Shown one piece after another: positions 5,980-6,514 of a stretch of DNA of 6,514 nt. The number at the start of each line of letters is the position of its first letter. Position 1 is the first letter of the stretch. Both the position numbers and the translations under genes were made by a program. The notes below the pieces were generated by a model. It was not told where the DNA came from and searched no databases. It saw only the letters and a list, made by a program, of their open reading frames with translations. Origin of the DNA: Gemmatimonadota bacterium (GTDB lineage Bacteria; GCA-2686955); NCBI GenBank assembly GCA_002686955.1, contig NYZA01000092.1, forward strand, positions 1 through 6,514, read 5' to 3'.

Positions 5980-6514
5980 ATGGATCAAAGACCGCAACCC
6001 ACCATTCGAGAAGTGATCCCCCGCGCGCTTCTCTATTTCCTGCTTTTCTGGGGGCTGCCGGGGATCGTTGCGGGCCTGATCTACGCGTGGGAGCTGCGCC
6101 ACGACGAGGAGCGCACGCGGATCCAGAGTCTCCACGTCGTCGATCTCTGCGCGGGTCTCGTGGAACGGACCTTGGACGCCGCGAGGTCGGATCTCCTCTT
6201 CCTGGCCAGGCAGAGAATCCTCCAACGTTTCATGGGGCAGGGCCACGGCGCGGCGGAAGTGGAGCGGGAGTACGCGTCGTTCGCCGGTGAACGCGGGTGC
6301 TACCACCACATTCGACTCCTGGGCGCGGACGGCAGGGAGCTGGTGCGTGTAAACCTCCAAGACGGCCACCCCGTGATCGCCGCTCCGGACGCGCTTCAGC
6401 TCAAGATCACCCGCTACTACTTTCCGGTTACCTGGGCGCTGGCGCCCGGCCAGATCTACACATCCGGATTCGATCTCAATATGGAGCACGGGCGGATCGA
6501 GGAACCGTGGCGAC
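5980..6514 (+). CDS. Membrane sensor protein, 5' part (histidine kinase/cyclase type)
   Basis: This ORF runs off the right edge with 178 codons visible. GGAG at 5972-5975, 4 nt before ATG 5980, supports the start. A single hydrophobic segment (residues 16-36, LLYFLLFWGLPGIVAGLIYA) follows a short basic cytoplasmic tail and should anchor it in the inner membrane. The periplasmic part that follows shows a recognisable extracellular sensor pattern: YHHIRLLGADGRELVRVN (108-125), then LQLKITRYYF (139-148) and YTSGFDLNMEHGRIEEP (160-176). This combination marks the dCache-like sensor domain in front of many bacterial histidine kinases and diguanylate cyclases. The output domain is beyond the window, so kinase versus cyclase cannot be decided. 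It is divergent from the PD40 pseudogene. Confidence 0.85.
   Translation, partial: MDQRPQPTIREVIPRALLYFLLFWGLPGIVAGLIYAWELRHDEERTRIQSLHVVDLCAGLVERTLDAARSDLLFLARQRILQRFMGQGHGAAEVEREYASFAGERGCYHHIRLLGADGRELVRVNLQDGHPVIAAPDALQLKITRYYFPVTWALAPGQIYTSGFDLNMEHGRIEEPWR

Noticed and set aside
5817-5981. N-terminal extension of the PD40 gene to ATG 5981 (minus)
   Set aside because: No SD, low-complexity proline-rich content, no signal peptide, and overlap with the start of the sensor gene; ATG 5816 has GGAG at good spacing.
5728-6489. Long minus-strand ORF opposite the sensor gene
   Set aside because: Plus-strand frame has clear membrane and sensor motifs; the antisense frame has none.
1-6514. A defence, mobile or biosynthetic multi-gene system
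   Set aside because: The intact genes belong to unrelated general families and no transposase, nuclease, integrase or linked pathway genes are present.

Overview
The window is GC-rich bacterial DNA. Its gene set suggests a Gram-negative organism from a lineage rich in secreted repeat proteins (FCB-like, planctomycete, myxobacterial or a related candidate phylum). The clues are a signal-peptide beta-propeller, WD40/PD40-type propellers, a Pmp-type beta-helix, a DRG-like TGS GTPase more typical of such lineages than of Proteobacteria, and a membrane sensor kinase. Phylum assignment is inference only. No RNA gene, CRISPR array, insertion sequence or phage gene was seen.

Layout: positions 1-412 hold no recognisable gene. 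Positions 413-1805 (+) carry a secreted six-or-seven-repeat beta-propeller preceded by a 15-codon leader ORF with a C8 tract; the leader stop overlaps the TTG start of the main gene. An amidohydrolase-2 family metalloenzyme follows 22 bp later (1828-2829, +), probably in the same transcript. Between it and the next gene lies an antisense C-terminal fragment of a PD40/TolB-like propeller (2838-3092, -). Next is a DRG/Obg-like GTPase (3137 onward, +) whose C-terminal TGS domain is in a different frame, requiring a +1 shift near 3929. A terminator-like hairpin with a T-run lies at 4275-4306.

Positions 4410-5816 (-) form one continuous reading frame interrupted only by two TAG codons (5478-5480 and 5241-5243). 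It encodes PD40-type propeller repeats followed by a Pmp-like parallel beta-helix that stops abruptly in its fourth FxxN repeat. The frame looks coding on both sides of each TAG, so these are either recently broken genes or read-through genes. A G-rich divergent intergenic region (5817-5979) leads to the 5' part of a membrane-anchored sensor (histidine kinase or cyclase class) that runs off the right edge (5980-6514, +).

The plus-strand genes (propeller, amidohydrolase, GTPase, sensor) look like ordinary chromosomal genes. The minus-strand genes are secreted repeat proteins in varying states of decay. No coherent novel multi-gene system is evident. The most notable points are the interrupted frames: leader/C8, the GTPase frameshift, and the double amber in the propeller/beta-helix frame. 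Each could be biology or a sequence error, and the sequence alone cannot separate the two.
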